Positions 23,601-32,119 of a stretch of DNA of 64,000 nucleotides are shown piece by piece. Both the position numbers and the translations under genes were made by a program. A model generated the notes under the pieces. The model worked only from the letters and a program-made list of their open reading frames with translations. It was not told where the DNA came from and did no database searches. This stretch comes from Rhodoferax sp. (GTDB taxonomy: Bacteria > Pseudomonadota > Gammaproteobacteria > Burkholderiales > Burkholderiaceae_C), in assembly GCA_024235935.1 (NCBI GenBank), contig JACKLL010000010.1, positions 62,001 to 126,000 of the forward strand, given 5' to 3'. Position 1 is the stretch's first letter, and each line of letters opens with the position of its first letter.

Positions 23601-25007
23601 ATGCAGCCGCCGCACACCGATCCCATCGTGGCCATTGCCACCGCGCCGGGTCGGGGGGCGGTGGGCATTGTGCGGGTGTCCGGCCCCCATCTGCAGACGG
23701 TAGTCGAAGCCTTGTGCGGGCGCGCGCTCAAGCCGCGCGAGGCCACGCTGCTGCCCTTTCTCGATGCGTCCGGCCAGGCCATCGACGAAGGCCTGGCACT
23801 GTATTTCCCGGCGCCCCACTCGTTCACCGGTGAAGACGTGCTGGAGTTGCAGGCCCATGGCGGAACCGTGGTGCTTCAGCTGTTGCTGGCGCGGTGTCTC
23901 GAGGCGGGCCATGCGCTCGGGCTTCGGCTGGCCCAACCGGGCGAATTCACGCAGCGCGCCTTCCTCAACAACAAGATGGACCTGGCCCAGGCCGAGGCCG
24001 TTGCCGACCTGATCGATGCCAGCACCGAGACGGCGGCCCGCAGCGCCGTACGCTCCCTTTCCGGCGCGTTCTCCCAGGAAATCCATGTGCTGCTGTCGGC
24101 CCTGACCGAACTGCGCATGCTGATTGAGGCAACGCTGGATTTCCCGGAGGAAGAGATCGACATCCTGCGCCAGGCCGATGTCCAGGGTCGCCTGACCCGG
24201 CTGCAACAAAGCCTGGCTGCGATCGCCCGCAACGCGCGCCAGGGCGCATTGCTGCGCGAAGGCATCAAGGTGGTGATCGCCGGGCAGCCCAATGCCGGCA
24301 AGTCGTCCTTGCTCAATGCCCTGGCGGGCGCCGAACTGGCCATCGTCTCGGCCATCGCCGGAACCACCCGCGACAAGATTGCGCAGACCATCCAGATCGA
24401 GGGTGTGCCGCTGCACGTCATCGACACCGCCGGACTGCGTGACAGCAGCGACGAAATCGAGCAGATGGGTGTGGCCAGGGCCTGGGGCGAGATCGACACC
24501 GCGGACGTGGTGCTGTTCCTGCACGACCTCACGCGCAGCCAGCCGGATGCCGGCGGTGCTCAAACGCCCTATCAGCGGGACGACGCCGATATTGCGCAGT
24601 CCCTTGCGCAGCGCCTGCCACCGTCGGTTCCGGTGATCGATGTCTGGAACAAGCGGGATGCGGTGCTGGCGGACCATGCGTTTGCAACCGGTGACAAGCA
24701 GGTCTTTTTGTCGGCCAGGACCGGCGACGGTATCGACGAGCTGCGCCGTATGCTGCTGGCCCTGGCAGGCTGGAACGCGGTACCCGAGGGTGTCTACATG
24801 GCCCGCGAACGCCATGTTCAGGCCTTGCAGCGCGTGGCGCACCATGTGGGAGAGGCCTTGTCCCAGGTGGCAGTACCGGCACCCTTGCTCGATCTGGTGG
24901 CGGAAGAACTGCGACTGGCGCAAAATGCACTCGGAGAGATCACCGGGGCGTTTGGGGCGGATGATCTGCTGGGTGTCATCTTTTCGCGTTTTTGCATCGG
25001 AAAGTGA
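23601..25007 (+). CDS. mnmE: tRNA uridine-5-carboxymethylaminomethyl modification GTPase MnmE
   Basis: MnmE (TrmE) works with MnmG to modify the wobble uridine of several tRNAs. The 468-aa protein has an N-terminal folate-binding domain (DPIVAIATAPGRGAVGIVRV), helical domains, an inserted G domain with the P-loop GQPNAGKSS at about residue 230, G3 DTAGLR, G4 NKRD, and the C-terminal FCIGK with its catalytic-type cysteine. It lies 36 bases after yidC. All hallmark motifs are intact. Confidence 0.97.
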   Translation: MQPPHTDPIVAIATAPGRGAVGIVRVSGPHLQTVVEALCGRALKPREATLLPFLDASGQAIDEGLALYFPAPHSFTGEDVLELQAHGGTVVLQLLLARCLEAGHALGLRLAQPGEFTQRAFLNNKMDLAQAEAVADLIDASTETAARSAVRSLSGAFSQEIHVLLSALTELRMLIEATLDFPEEEIDILRQADVQGRLTRLQQSLAAIARNARQGALLREGIKVVIAGQPNAGKSSLLNALAGAELAIVSAIAGTTRDKIAQTIQIEGVPLHVIDTAGLRDSSDEIEQMGVARAWGEIDTADVVLFLHDLTRSQPDAGGAQTPYQRDDADIAQSLAQRLPPSVPVIDVWNKRDAVLADHAFATGDKQVFLSARTGDGIDELRRMLLALAGWNAVPEGVYMARERHVQALQRVAHHVGEALSQVAVPAPLLDLVAEELRLAQNALGEITGAFGADDLLGVIFSRFCIGK

Positions 25008-25078
25008 GCCCGGCGGACGGGCCGCGACAACGGCACCTGCCAGCACTGCTTCTGGATTGGGGTTCGATGAGTTGACTT

Positions 25079-25570
25079 ATGGCTACGACACCTGTACCTA
25101 CCACCCGGGCCGACATCAAGGCCTTGCTCGATGCGATCGCGAGCGACCCGTCCGAGGTACGGCTGGGCCAGGCGTTGACGCAGGCCCAGTGGGATGTGCT
25201 GGCGGCCTATATGCAGCCGATGGAAATTGCCGCAGGCCGGATCCTGATCGCGCAGGGTGCTGAAGACCGGACGCTGTATTTTGTCGAGTCCGGCATGCTG
25301 ACCGTGCATTTCGAAGACGCCACCGGCAAGATCCGTCTTGCCGCAGTGGGCGCCGGTGCGGTCATTGGTGAAGGCGGTTTCTTTTCCCGCATGGCACGCA
25401 GTGCGACGGTTCAGGCGGGCAGCGCGTGCAGGCTATGGACCCTCAGCCCGATGCGCTTCTCCGAGCTGGCCAACCGCCAGCCCACGGTTGCGTTGTCGCT
25501 GGCCATGGCGCTGGGTGCCATCATGGCGCGGCGCATGGTGAGCAATCGCCGAAAGATCGCGATTACCTGA
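25079..25570 (+). CDS. Cyclic nucleotide-binding (Crp-like sensor) domain protein
   Basis: A 163-aa protein consisting mainly of a cyclic nucleotide-binding beta-roll (residues about 35-145; GRILIAQGAEDRTLYFVESG, then GAVIGEGGFFS and MARSATVQAG). No helix-turn-helix is visible, so it is unlikely to be a DNA-binding Crp. Homologues are small stand-alone sensor proteins of unknown role. It is 71 bases after mnmE on the same strand and convergent with apt. The ligand cannot be predicted; a typical arginine-containing phosphate cassette is present only in part (FFSRMARSAT). Confidence 0.8.
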   Translation: MATTPVPTTRADIKALLDAIASDPSEVRLGQALTQAQWDVLAAYMQPMEIAAGRILIAQGAEDRTLYFVESGMLTVHFEDATGKIRLAAVGAGAVIGEGGFFSRMARSATVQAGSACRLWTLSPMRFSELANRQPTVALSLAMALGAIMARRMVSNRRKIAIT

Positions 25571-25590
25571 GCACCAGTCGCCGCAGCGGT

Positions 25591-26145
25591 TCAGTGCCCT
25601 TCGAAGTCCAGCAGCGTGAACAGCGGCAGTCCGCTGGCCCGCAGCCGCTCCGAGCCACCGAGCTCCGGCAGGTCGACGATGGCGGCGCCTTCCATGACGA
25701 CGGCACCGAGTTTTTCCAGCAGCTTCTTGCCGGCCATCATGGTGCCGCCGGTGGCGATCAGATCGTCGATCAGCAGGACCCGGTCACCCTGCTTGACCGC
25801 GTCGGTATGCAGCTCGACGGTCGCGCTGCCGTATTCGAGTTCGTAGGTTTCGGCCACCGTCGTGAACGGCAGCTTGCCCTTCTTGCGGATCGGCACGAAA
25901 CCGACATTGAGCTCGTACGCGACGACTGCGCCCAGGATGAAACCCCGTGCGTCCAGGCCGGCCACCACATCGGGCCGGTGGTCGGCATCCATGTAGCGGT
26001 GCACGAAGGCATCGATCAGCACCCGGAAAACCTTGGCGTCCTGCAGCAAGGGCGTGATGTCGCGGAACTGCACGCCGGGCGCCGGCCAGTCGGGCACGGT
26101 GCGAATATGGTCACGGAGATAGTCCTGGACGTTGAAACTGAGCAT
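25591..26145 (-). CDS. apt: Adenine phosphoribosyltransferase
   Basis: APRT makes AMP from adenine and PRPP in purine salvage. The 184-aa protein shows LRDHIRTVPDWPAPGVQFRD near the start, GLDARGFILG, and the PRPP-binding loop VLLIDDLIATGGT. ATG 26145 (MLSFNVQDYL) is preferred because homologues start there. A longer in-frame start at 26181 would overlap the antiporter stop as ATGA and is possible. The gene follows the antiporter on the same strand. Confidence 0.94.
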   Translation of the reverse strand: MLSFNVQDYLRDHIRTVPDWPAPGVQFRDITPLLQDAKVFRVLIDAFVHRYMDADHRPDVVAGLDARGFILGAVVAYELNVGFVPIRKKGKLPFTTVAETYELEYGSATVELHTDAVKQGDRVLLIDDLIATGGTMMAGKKLLEKLGAVVMEGAAIVDLPELGGSERLRASGLPLFTLLDFEGH

Positions 26146-26177
26146 GGCGGATTCCGTGTGGGGCGTGAGTGGCGGCG

Positions 26178-28166
26178 TCATTGTGCCTGCAGCAGTTTCT
26201 GCTCGGCAATCGACAGGTTTTCGGGACGGCCGGACAGCACCAGGGTGTCGCCATCCTCGAGTTCGGTGTCGTCGGCGGCCTGCATGGAACGGCCATTGTT
26301 GCGGCGCAGATTGACGACCCGCACGCCCACCGCATGCAGGGCCAGGTCGCCCAGTGGCTGGCCGATCGAACGGGCACCCAGGGGCAAGGTGAACGAGGCC
26401 AGGCGTTCATGCTGCAGTTCGTCCACCGAATCGTCATCTGCGCCGTGGAAATAACCCCGCAGCAGGTTGTAGCGCGCGTCGCGCTGGTTCTGTACGACGC
26501 GGATCACGCGGCGCATCGGCACACCGACCAGTGCCAGTGCATGGCTGGCCAGCATCAGTGAGCCTTCGATGGCCTCCGGCACCACCTCGGCAGCGCCAGC
26601 CTGACGCAGCCGTTCGATCTCGATGTCGTCGCGGGTGCGCACGATCACCGGAACCTGGGGCGCGTGGGTACGGGCATGGTCCAGCACCTTCAAGGCGCCC
26701 TGCACTTCGACATAGGTGATGACCAGCGCACTGGCGCGCGACAGGCCGGCGGCCATCAGCGCCTGCAGCCGCGCAGCGTCGCCGAACACCACGGAATCAC
26801 CGGCAGCAGCGGCCTGGCGGACCCGGTCGGGATCGAGGTCGAGTGCCATGTAGGGAATGCCCTCGCCTTCCAGCATGCGGGCCAGATTCTGGCCGCAGCG
26901 GCCGTAGCCGCAGATGATCACGTGCTTGTTGGAGTTGATCGACTTGCGCGCGATCGTCGTCATCTGCAGCGATTGCTGCAGCCAGTCGCTGGACACCAGC
27001 TTCATGACGATGCGGTTGCTGTACATGATGATGAATGGCGTCGCCAGCATCGACAGCACCATGCTGGCCAGAATGGGATTCAGCAGCGCGGGTGGCACCA
27101 GCGAATTCTGCTGTGCCAGCGTCAACAGCACGAAGCCGAATTCGCCGGCCTGTGCCAGGTACAGGCCCGTACGCAGCGAGATACCCCAGGACGATCCGAG
27201 TCCCTTGGCCAGCAGCGTCACCAGTACTGCCTTGAACAGCACAGGCAACGACACCAGCAGCAGCACCAGCGGCCAGCGTTCGAGCACCAGACGCCAGTCC
27301 AGCAACATGCCGATACTGATGAAGAAAAGCCCCAGCAGCACATCATGGAACGGGCGGATGTCGGTTTCCACCTGGTGCTTGTATTCGGTCTCCGAAATCA
27401 GCATGCCGGCGATGAAGGCACCCAGTGCCAGGCTCAGGCCGACCAGTTCCGTCAACCAAGCCAGGCCCAGCGTGATCAGCAGCAGGTTGAGCACGAACAG
27501 CTCCTCGCTCTTGCGCCGGGCTACCAGCGTCAGCCACCAGCGCATCACGTGCTGGCCACCGACCAGCAGCACGGTGATCAGCACCGTCGCCTTGATCGCG
27601 GCCAGGCCGAGCTCCATGGCCAGCGCCTCGCCGGTGGCACCCAAGGCCGGAATTAGCACCAGCAGCGGCACCACGGCCAGATCCTGGAACAGCAGCACAC
27701 CCATGACCCGCTTGCCATGTTCTGATTCCAGCTCAAGCCGCTCGACCATCAGCTTGACGACGATCGCGGTGCTGCTCATCGCCAGTGCGCTGGACAAGGC
27801 CAGCGCAGTCTGCCAGTTCATGGCCCAGAAGCGGGGAATGAGCCAGGCCAGCGCCAATGTGCCCAGCGTGCCGATCAGCATGGTGATCGACACCTGGAAC
27901 AGGCCGAGGCCGAACACATGCCTGCGCATCGAGCGCAGCTTGGCAAGATTGAATTCCAGTCCGATCACGAACATCAGGAACACCACGCCGAACTCGCCCA
28001 GATGCCGTACTCCCTCGGAGTTTTCGGCCAGTGCCAGCGCGTTCGGGCCGATGACCACGCCAACGGCGAGGTAGCCCAGCATGGGCGGCAATTTGAGCGA
28101 TCGGCAGGCCACCACGCCCAGCACCGCTGCCAGCAGGTAGACCAAGGTCAGTTCAAGAGCGCCCAT
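26178..28166 (-). CDS. Kef-type K+/H+ antiporter (CPA2 family) with TrkA-N and TrkA-C domains
   Basis: A 662-aa inner-membrane protein. About 12 transmembrane segments occupy residues 1-390 (opening LTLVYLLAAVLGVVACRSL), followed by a Rossmann-type RCK/TrkA-N domain (VIICGYGRCGQNLARMLEGE) and a TrkA-C domain near the end. This architecture is that of KefB/KefC-like monovalent cation:proton antiporters, which are gated by nucleotide or glutathione adducts. No KefF/KefG partner gene is nearby. It is divergent from kdsD, 49 bases away, a common Burkholderiales arrangement, and precedes apt. Confidence 0.93.
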   Translation of the reverse strand: MGALELTLVYLLAAVLGVVACRSLKLPPMLGYLAVGVVIGPNALALAENSEGVRHLGEFGVVFLMFVIGLEFNLAKLRSMRRHVFGLGLFQVSITMLIGTLGTLALAWLIPRFWAMNWQTALALSSALAMSSTAIVVKLMVERLELESEHGKRVMGVLLFQDLAVVPLLVLIPALGATGEALAMELGLAAIKATVLITVLLVGGQHVMRWWLTLVARRKSEELFVLNLLLITLGLAWLTELVGLSLALGAFIAGMLISETEYKHQVETDIRPFHDVLLGLFFISIGMLLDWRLVLERWPLVLLLVSLPVLFKAVLVTLLAKGLGSSWGISLRTGLYLAQAGEFGFVLLTLAQQNSLVPPALLNPILASMVLSMLATPFIIMYSNRIVMKLVSSDWLQQSLQMTTIARKSINSNKHVIICGYGRCGQNLARMLEGEGIPYMALDLDPDRVRQAAAAGDSVVFGDAARLQALMAAGLSRASALVITYVEVQGALKVLDHARTHAPQVPVIVRTRDDIEIERLRQAGAAEVVPEAIEGSLMLASHALALVGVPMRRVIRVVQNQRDARYNLLRGYFHGADDDSVDELQHERLASFTLPLGARSIGQPLGDLALHAVGVRVVNLRRNNGRSMQAADDTELEDGDTLVLSGRPENLSIAEQKLLQAQ

Positions 28167-28215
28167 TCCTGCATACTAGCAAGAGAAATGTCGCGGGCGC
28201 CGATAATATCCGCCG

Positions 28216-29217
28216 ATGGACGCACTATCTTTATCCGCCCCGCAGCTCGACGCCGACCAGGCGATCCGGTTGGCGCGCGAGACATTCGACATCGAGGTCG
28301 GAGCGATACAGGGACTGCGCCGGAGGCTCGATGATTCGTTTGTCCAGGTGTTGCAGGCCATGCTGGCGGTGCGTGGCCGGGTCGTCGTGATGGGCATGGG
28401 CAAGAGTGGCCATATCGGTCGCAAGATCGCGGCAACGCTGGCGTCCACTGGCACCGCGGCCATGTTCGTGCACACCGGTGAGGCGCTGCACGGCGATCTG
28501 GGCATGATCCGCGGCGACGACCTGCTGCTGGCGATCTCCAACAGCGGCGAGTCGGCGGAGCTCAGCGCCATCCTGCCGGCCGTCAAGCGCCAGGGTGCGA
28601 AGGTGGTGGCGATGACCGGGCGGCTGGACTCGACCCTGGCGCGCCACGCCGATATCGTGCTCGACTGCAGTGTCGAAAAGGAAGCCTGTCCGCTGAACCT
28701 GGCGCCGACGGCCAGCACCGTCGCGCAGATGGCCATGGGAGACGCGCTGGCCGTGGCCTTGCTCGACGCCCGCGGCTTTCGGGCGGAGGACTTCGCCCGA
28801 TCCCACCCCGGCGGTGCCCTGGGGCGCAAGCTTCTGACACACGTGCGCGATGTGATGCGCACGGGCGATGCAGTCCCCCGCATCGGACCCGATGCCAGCC
28901 TGACCGCGGTGATGCGCGAGATGAGCAGCAAGGGCCTTGGCGCGGTGGCCATCGTCGACGCGCACGACCAGCTGCTTGGCATCTTCACCGACGGTGACCT
29001 GCGCCGCCTGGTCGAGAAAGGCGTCGACCTGCGCGTGCTCTCAGCGCGCCAGGTCATGACCACCGAGCCACGTACCGTGTCGCCACAGGCCCTGGCCGTC
29101 GATGCTGCAGGCCTGATGGAGCGCCATCGCATCACCAGCGTGCTGGTGGTCGATGCGGCCGGTGTCATGTGTGGTGCGCTCAACAGCAACGACCTGATGC
29201 GCGCGAAGGTCATCTGA
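28216..29217 (+). CDS. kdsD: D-arabinose 5-phosphate isomerase (KpsF/GutQ family)
   Basis: Converts ribulose 5-phosphate to arabinose 5-phosphate, the first step of KDO synthesis for lipopolysaccharide. The 333-aa protein has an SIS sugar-isomerase domain (residues about 45-180; MGMGKSGHIGRKIAATLAST and ISNSGESAEL) and two CBS domains in the C-terminal third (MSSKGLGAVAIVD, GIFTDGDLRRLVEKG). Its stop overlaps the kdsC start (TGATG). With kdsC and lptC it forms an LPS operon. Confidence 0.96.
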   Translation: MDALSLSAPQLDADQAIRLARETFDIEVGAIQGLRRRLDDSFVQVLQAMLAVRGRVVVMGMGKSGHIGRKIAATLASTGTAAMFVHTGEALHGDLGMIRGDDLLLAISNSGESAELSAILPAVKRQGAKVVAMTGRLDSTLARHADIVLDCSVEKEACPLNLAPTASTVAQMAMGDALAVALLDARGFRAEDFARSHPGGALGRKLLTHVRDVMRTGDAVPRIGPDASLTAVMREMSSKGLGAVAIVDAHDQLLGIFTDGDLRRLVEKGVDLRVLSARQVMTTEPRTVSPQALAVDAAGLMERHRITSVLVVDAAGVMCGALNSNDLMRAKVI

Positions 29218-29762
29218 TGAAGCCCGTCCTGAGTTTTGCACCGCCATTGCTGCTCAAGGCGCAAGGCATTCGCGTCGCGTACTTCGATGTGGACGGTGTG
29301 CTGACCGATGGCGGCCTGTATTTTTCGGACCAGGGCGAGTCGATCAAGCGCTTTCATGTGCTGGACGGGCACGGTATCCAGTTGCTGCGTGCCGGTGGCA
29401 TCACGCCGGTGGTGATCACCGGCCGCGACTCCAAGGCCTTGCGCGTGCGGCTTGCGGCGCTGGGCATCGTCGACGCATATTTCGGCATCAGCGACAAACT
29501 TGCGGCGGCGCAGGAGAGCTTGCGCACGCTGAAGCTGGAGTGGGAGCAGGCTGCCGTCATTGGTGATGACTGGCCCGATCTGGCACTGGTGCAGCGCTGC
29601 CGTTTTTCGGCGGCTCCGCCCAATGCCCATGACGAAGTGCTGGCGTCGGTGGACCACGTTACCCGGCGCCCGGGCGGCCAGGGCGCGGCGCGCGAATTCT
29701 GTGACCTGTTGCTGATCGCAGCCGGTCACTACGGCCGCCTGCTCGAGGTGGCGCGCGCATGA
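29217..29762 (+). CDS. kdsC: 3-deoxy-D-manno-octulosonate 8-phosphate phosphatase
   Basis: A HAD-family phosphatase (181 aa) that releases KDO from KDO 8-phosphate. The nucleophile motif DVDGVLTDGG has D24 and D26, and a later VITGRDSKALRVR and IGDDWPDL supply the other HAD motifs. As usual for KdsC there is no cap domain, so it probably works as a tetramer. ATG 29217 is chosen over an upstream in-frame start at 29169 because it overlaps the kdsD stop. It overlaps lptC by 4 bases. Confidence 0.95.
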   Translation: MKPVLSFAPPLLLKAQGIRVAYFDVDGVLTDGGLYFSDQGESIKRFHVLDGHGIQLLRAGGITPVVITGRDSKALRVRLAALGIVDAYFGISDKLAAAQESLRTLKLEWEQAAVIGDDWPDLALVQRCRFSAAPPNAHDEVLASVDHVTRRPGGQGAAREFCDLLLIAAGHYGRLLEVARA

Positions 29763-30388
29763 TCCGTTTGCTGCTGATCGTCTGGGATCGCCTGTCCATC
29801 TATCTGCCGATCGCCGTGATGGGCCTGATGGCCCTGGGCACCTACTGGCTGGTGCAGAACTCGCCCAAGGCGGTTGCCACAGCGCAGGAGCGTCCACAGC
29901 GAACGGACCCGGACTATTTCATGAAGGATTTCTCGGTCACCACGTTCGGCGAGGGCGGGCGCCTGAAGAGCGAGGTGTTTGGTGTCGCGGCGCGCCATTT
30001 CCCGGCGTCCGACACGGTGGAGATCGACAAGGTGCGGATCCGCAGCTTCGATGACCAGGGTCGGCTGACGACGGCAACCGCGAACCGGGCGCTGACCAAC
30101 AGCGATGCAACCATCGTCGAACTGTTCGGCAATGCCTTGTTGATCCGGGATGCGCAGCAGGACAAGACGGGTGCCCTGGTGCCGCGGATCGAGTTTCGCG
30201 GCGAGTATCTGCACGCCAATACCGATACCGAGCGTGTCACGTCGAACAAGCCGGTCGAACTGCGCCGCGGCAACGATGTCTTCGTCGGCGACACCATGGA
30301 CTATGACAACGTCAACCAGACCATGGTGATGCAGGGCCGGGTCAAGGGCGTGATCGTGCAGGACAAGCCGCCCAAGGGCAAGCCCTGA
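29759..30388 (+). CDS. lptC: LPS export protein LptC
   Basis: LptC is a single-pass inner-membrane protein that passes LPS from the LptB2FG transporter to the periplasmic LptA bridge. The 209-aa protein has one N-terminal transmembrane helix (residues about 8-32) and a periplasmic beta-jellyroll (DYFMKDFSVTTFGEGGRLK onward, to GVIVQDKPPKGKP). It overlaps kdsC by 4 bases. Unusually, lptA and lptB do not follow; an SDR gene lies 3 bases downstream instead. Confidence 0.93.
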   Translation: MIRLLLIVWDRLSIYLPIAVMGLMALGTYWLVQNSPKAVATAQERPQRTDPDYFMKDFSVTTFGEGGRLKSEVFGVAARHFPASDTVEIDKVRIRSFDDQGRLTTATANRALTNSDATIVELFGNALLIRDAQQDKTGALVPRIEFRGEYLHANTDTERVTSNKPVELRRGNDVFVGDTMDYDNVNQTMVMQGRVKGVIVQDKPPKGKP

Positions 30389-30391
30389 GCC

Positions 30392-31171
30392 ATGGTCGCG
30401 CCGCTGGTCTTCATCACCGGGGCTTCCAGCGGGATCGGGCAGGCGCTTGCCGGGCGTTTTCACGCGGCGGGTTACCGGCTGGCACTGGTGGCCCGTCGCA
30501 CCGATGCGATCGCGGCATGGGCCGTGCAGGCGGGCATATCGGAAGATCGCATGCGCATCTATGCAGCTGACGTGGCGATCACTGACAGCATCGTGGCGGC
30601 CGGGCACGCCTGCCTGCAGGACTGGGGTGTTCCCGATGTCGTGATTGCCGCAGCGGGCATCAGCGTGGGTATCGATACGGCCGTGCGGGAGGACCTCGAC
30701 GTCATGGCGCAGGTCTTTGCCGTCAACAACACCGGCATGGCGGCCACGTTCCATCCGTTTGTCGATCCGATGCGCCGCCGTGGCTCCGGCAAGCTGGCAG
30801 GTATTGCCAGTGTCAACGGCATCCGTGGATTTCCGGGGCATGGCGCCTATTGCGCGAGCAAGGCGGCGGTGATCAGCTACTGTGAATCCTTGCGCGGCGA
30901 ATTGCGAGCCAGCGGTGTGCAGGTCGTGACGATCAGCCCGGGCTATATCGATACGCCACTGACGCAGGGCAACCGGTACCGGATGCCTTTCCTGATGTCG
31001 GCCGAGGCCTTTGCCGCGCAGGCCTTCACCACCATCGAACGGGGGCGCAGTTACCGCGTGATCCCGTGGCAGATGGGCCTGGTCGCCGGTCTTCTGCGTC
31101 TATTGCCCAATGCCTTGTTCGATCGGCTATTTGCCGGCCGCCCGCGCAAGCGGCGCGCGGACGGTACGTGA
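30392..31171 (+). CDS. Short-chain dehydrogenase/reductase
   Basis: A 259-aa classical SDR with the cofactor motif TGASSGIG at residues 9-16, NNTG, a serine in GIASVNG and the catalytic Y153-x3-K157 (YCASK). After the core there is a hydrophobic C-terminal stretch (MGLVAGLLRLLPNALF) that may contact membranes, as in several lipid-acting SDRs. The substrate is not predictable. It is 3 bases from lptC and probably co-transcribed with it. A strong terminator follows at 31213. Confidence 0.88.
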   Translation: MVAPLVFITGASSGIGQALAGRFHAAGYRLALVARRTDAIAAWAVQAGISEDRMRIYAADVAITDSIVAAGHACLQDWGVPDVVIAAAGISVGIDTAVREDLDVMAQVFAVNNTGMAATFHPFVDPMRRRGSGKLAGIASVNGIRGFPGHGAYCASKAAVISYCESLRGELRASGVQVVTISPGYIDTPLTQGNRYRMPFLMSAEAFAAQAFTTIERGRSYRVIPWQMGLVAGLLRLLPNALFDRLFAGRPRKRRADGT

Positions 31172-31212
31172 CGCTTGTCATGCTGCGGCGCAGGGAGTGA
31201 CGCCCCAAAGCA

Positions 31213-31234
31213 AAAGGGGCCCGAGGGCCCCTTT
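31213..31234. terminator. Bidirectional intrinsic terminator
   Basis: A perfect 10-bp stem AAAGGGGCCC / GGGCCCCTTT with a 2-base spacer. The A-run and T-run on the two flanks let it work for both the rightward SDR operon and the leftward RRM gene, which converge here. Confidence 0.9.
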
Positions 31235-31271
31235 GTCTTGAACAGCATCACGATGTGATGCCGTTGGCAGA

Positions 31272-31685
31272 TCAGTAGCTGCTACGACCACCGCCGTAAC
31301 CGCCGCCGCCGCTACGGCCACCACCGCCGCCGCCGCCGTAGCCGCCGCCACCACCGCTGCGGCCACCGCCACCGCCGCCGTAACCGCCGCCACCACCGCC
31401 GCCGCCGAAGCCGCCACCGCTACGCGGAGGACGTGGCTCCATCGGACGGGCTTCGTTGACAACCAGACCGCGGCCGCCATATTGTTGGCCGTTCATTGCG
31501 CTGATAGCGGCTTGCGCTTCAGCTTCGCTACCCATTTCGACGAAACCGAAACCCTTCGAGCGGCCGGTGTCACGTTCCATCATGACTTTGGCGCTGGAGA
31601 CGGAGCCATGGGCCGAAAAGGCTTGCTGGAGATCTTCGTCGCGGAAGGAATAGGGCAGGTTGCCCACGTAAAGTTTGTTGCCCAT
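31272..31685 (-). CDS. Glycine-rich RRM RNA-binding protein
   Basis: A 137-aa protein with one RNA-recognition motif: RNP2 LYVGNL at residues 5-10 and RNP1 KGFGFVEM at 44-51. A low-complexity tail of Gly with interspersed Tyr and Arg (GGYGGGGG-type repeats) fills residues about 88-137. Homologues are cold- or stress-induced RNA chaperones. ATG 31685 is chosen (MGNKLYVGNL) with AGGAG 7 bases upstream; the frame is open to 31742. The leader region 31743-31909 is strikingly AT-rich compared with the rest of the window. Confidence 0.93.
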   Translation of the reverse strand: MGNKLYVGNLPYSFRDEDLQQAFSAHGSVSSAKVMMERDTGRSKGFGFVEMGSEAEAQAAISAMNGQQYGGRGLVVNEARPMEPRPPRSGGGFGGGGGGGGYGGGGGGRSGGGGGYGGGGGGGRSGGGGYGGGRSSY

Positions 31686-31742
31686 TAAGGACTCCTGAAA
31701 ATGACTCAAAACGCGATGGAGTCCGATAACCGCAATCAACAA

Positions 31743-31909
31743 ACCAATGAAGAATTAAAGCAGACGCGAAAACTGACTAATCACCGCAAACTCGTACTGC
31801 CATTTTTGGCAATACCGGGCGAATTATGCGCCATCTTCGGAATATTGCAATTATTTTCTTGACAGGTTTTTTGCCGCCCTATTGCGCGCAAAGCCGCATA
31901 TTCAAAGGG
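31743..31909 (-). promoter_or_regulatory. AT-rich leader/promoter region of the RRM gene
   Basis: This 167-bp gap has no gene. It is much richer in A and T than its surroundings and holds an inverted repeat TGCCATTTTTGGCA at 31799-31812. It would provide the promoter and a long 5' untranslated region for the RRM gene, like the leaders of cold-shock genes. No specific promoter can be proved by eye. Confidence 0.4.
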
Positions 31910-32119
31910 TTAACCCGAATTTTCGGTCTCGTCAGAGGCATAGTTTCGCCACTGACGCATGGCACTTCGCATGGTCAGCAACTGCCGTTCGAAGTTCGGA
32001 CAGGTCTTGCAGGCCATCATGTGCAGACGGACCTTCAGCCGATCCGGGATGCTGATCAGGCGGTCTTCACTGGCGATCAGCAGGGCGGCGGCTTCCTTGC
32101 AGGTGGGCATGAATAGCAT
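31910..32119 (-). CDS. Zinc-finger-type anti-sigma factor (small)
   Basis: A 69-aa protein. It carries a HC2-like pattern HMMACKTCPNFERQL, in which one His and two Cys (H-x3-C-x2-C) could hold zinc, with one more Cys near the N-terminus (PTCKEAAALL). Such proteins bind and inhibit a cognate ECF sigma factor, often in response to oxidation. No transmembrane helix is present, so it should be soluble. ATG 32117-32119 overlaps the sigma-factor stop by one base (TGATG), which selects this start over the longer frame to 32164. Confidence 0.82.
   Translation of the reverse strand: MLFMPTCKEAAALLIASEDRLISIPDRLKVRLHMMACKTCPNFERQLLTMRSAMRQWRNYASDETENSG

Noticed and set aside
22812..25046. Open frame of 744 codons on the - strand
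   Set aside because: It is antisense to yidC and mnmE and shows the same composition bias as the other shadows.
31272..31420. Gly-rich coding repeats read as a separate DNA repeat element
   Set aside because: The repeats follow the codon frame of the RRM protein tail and do not extend beyond the gene.
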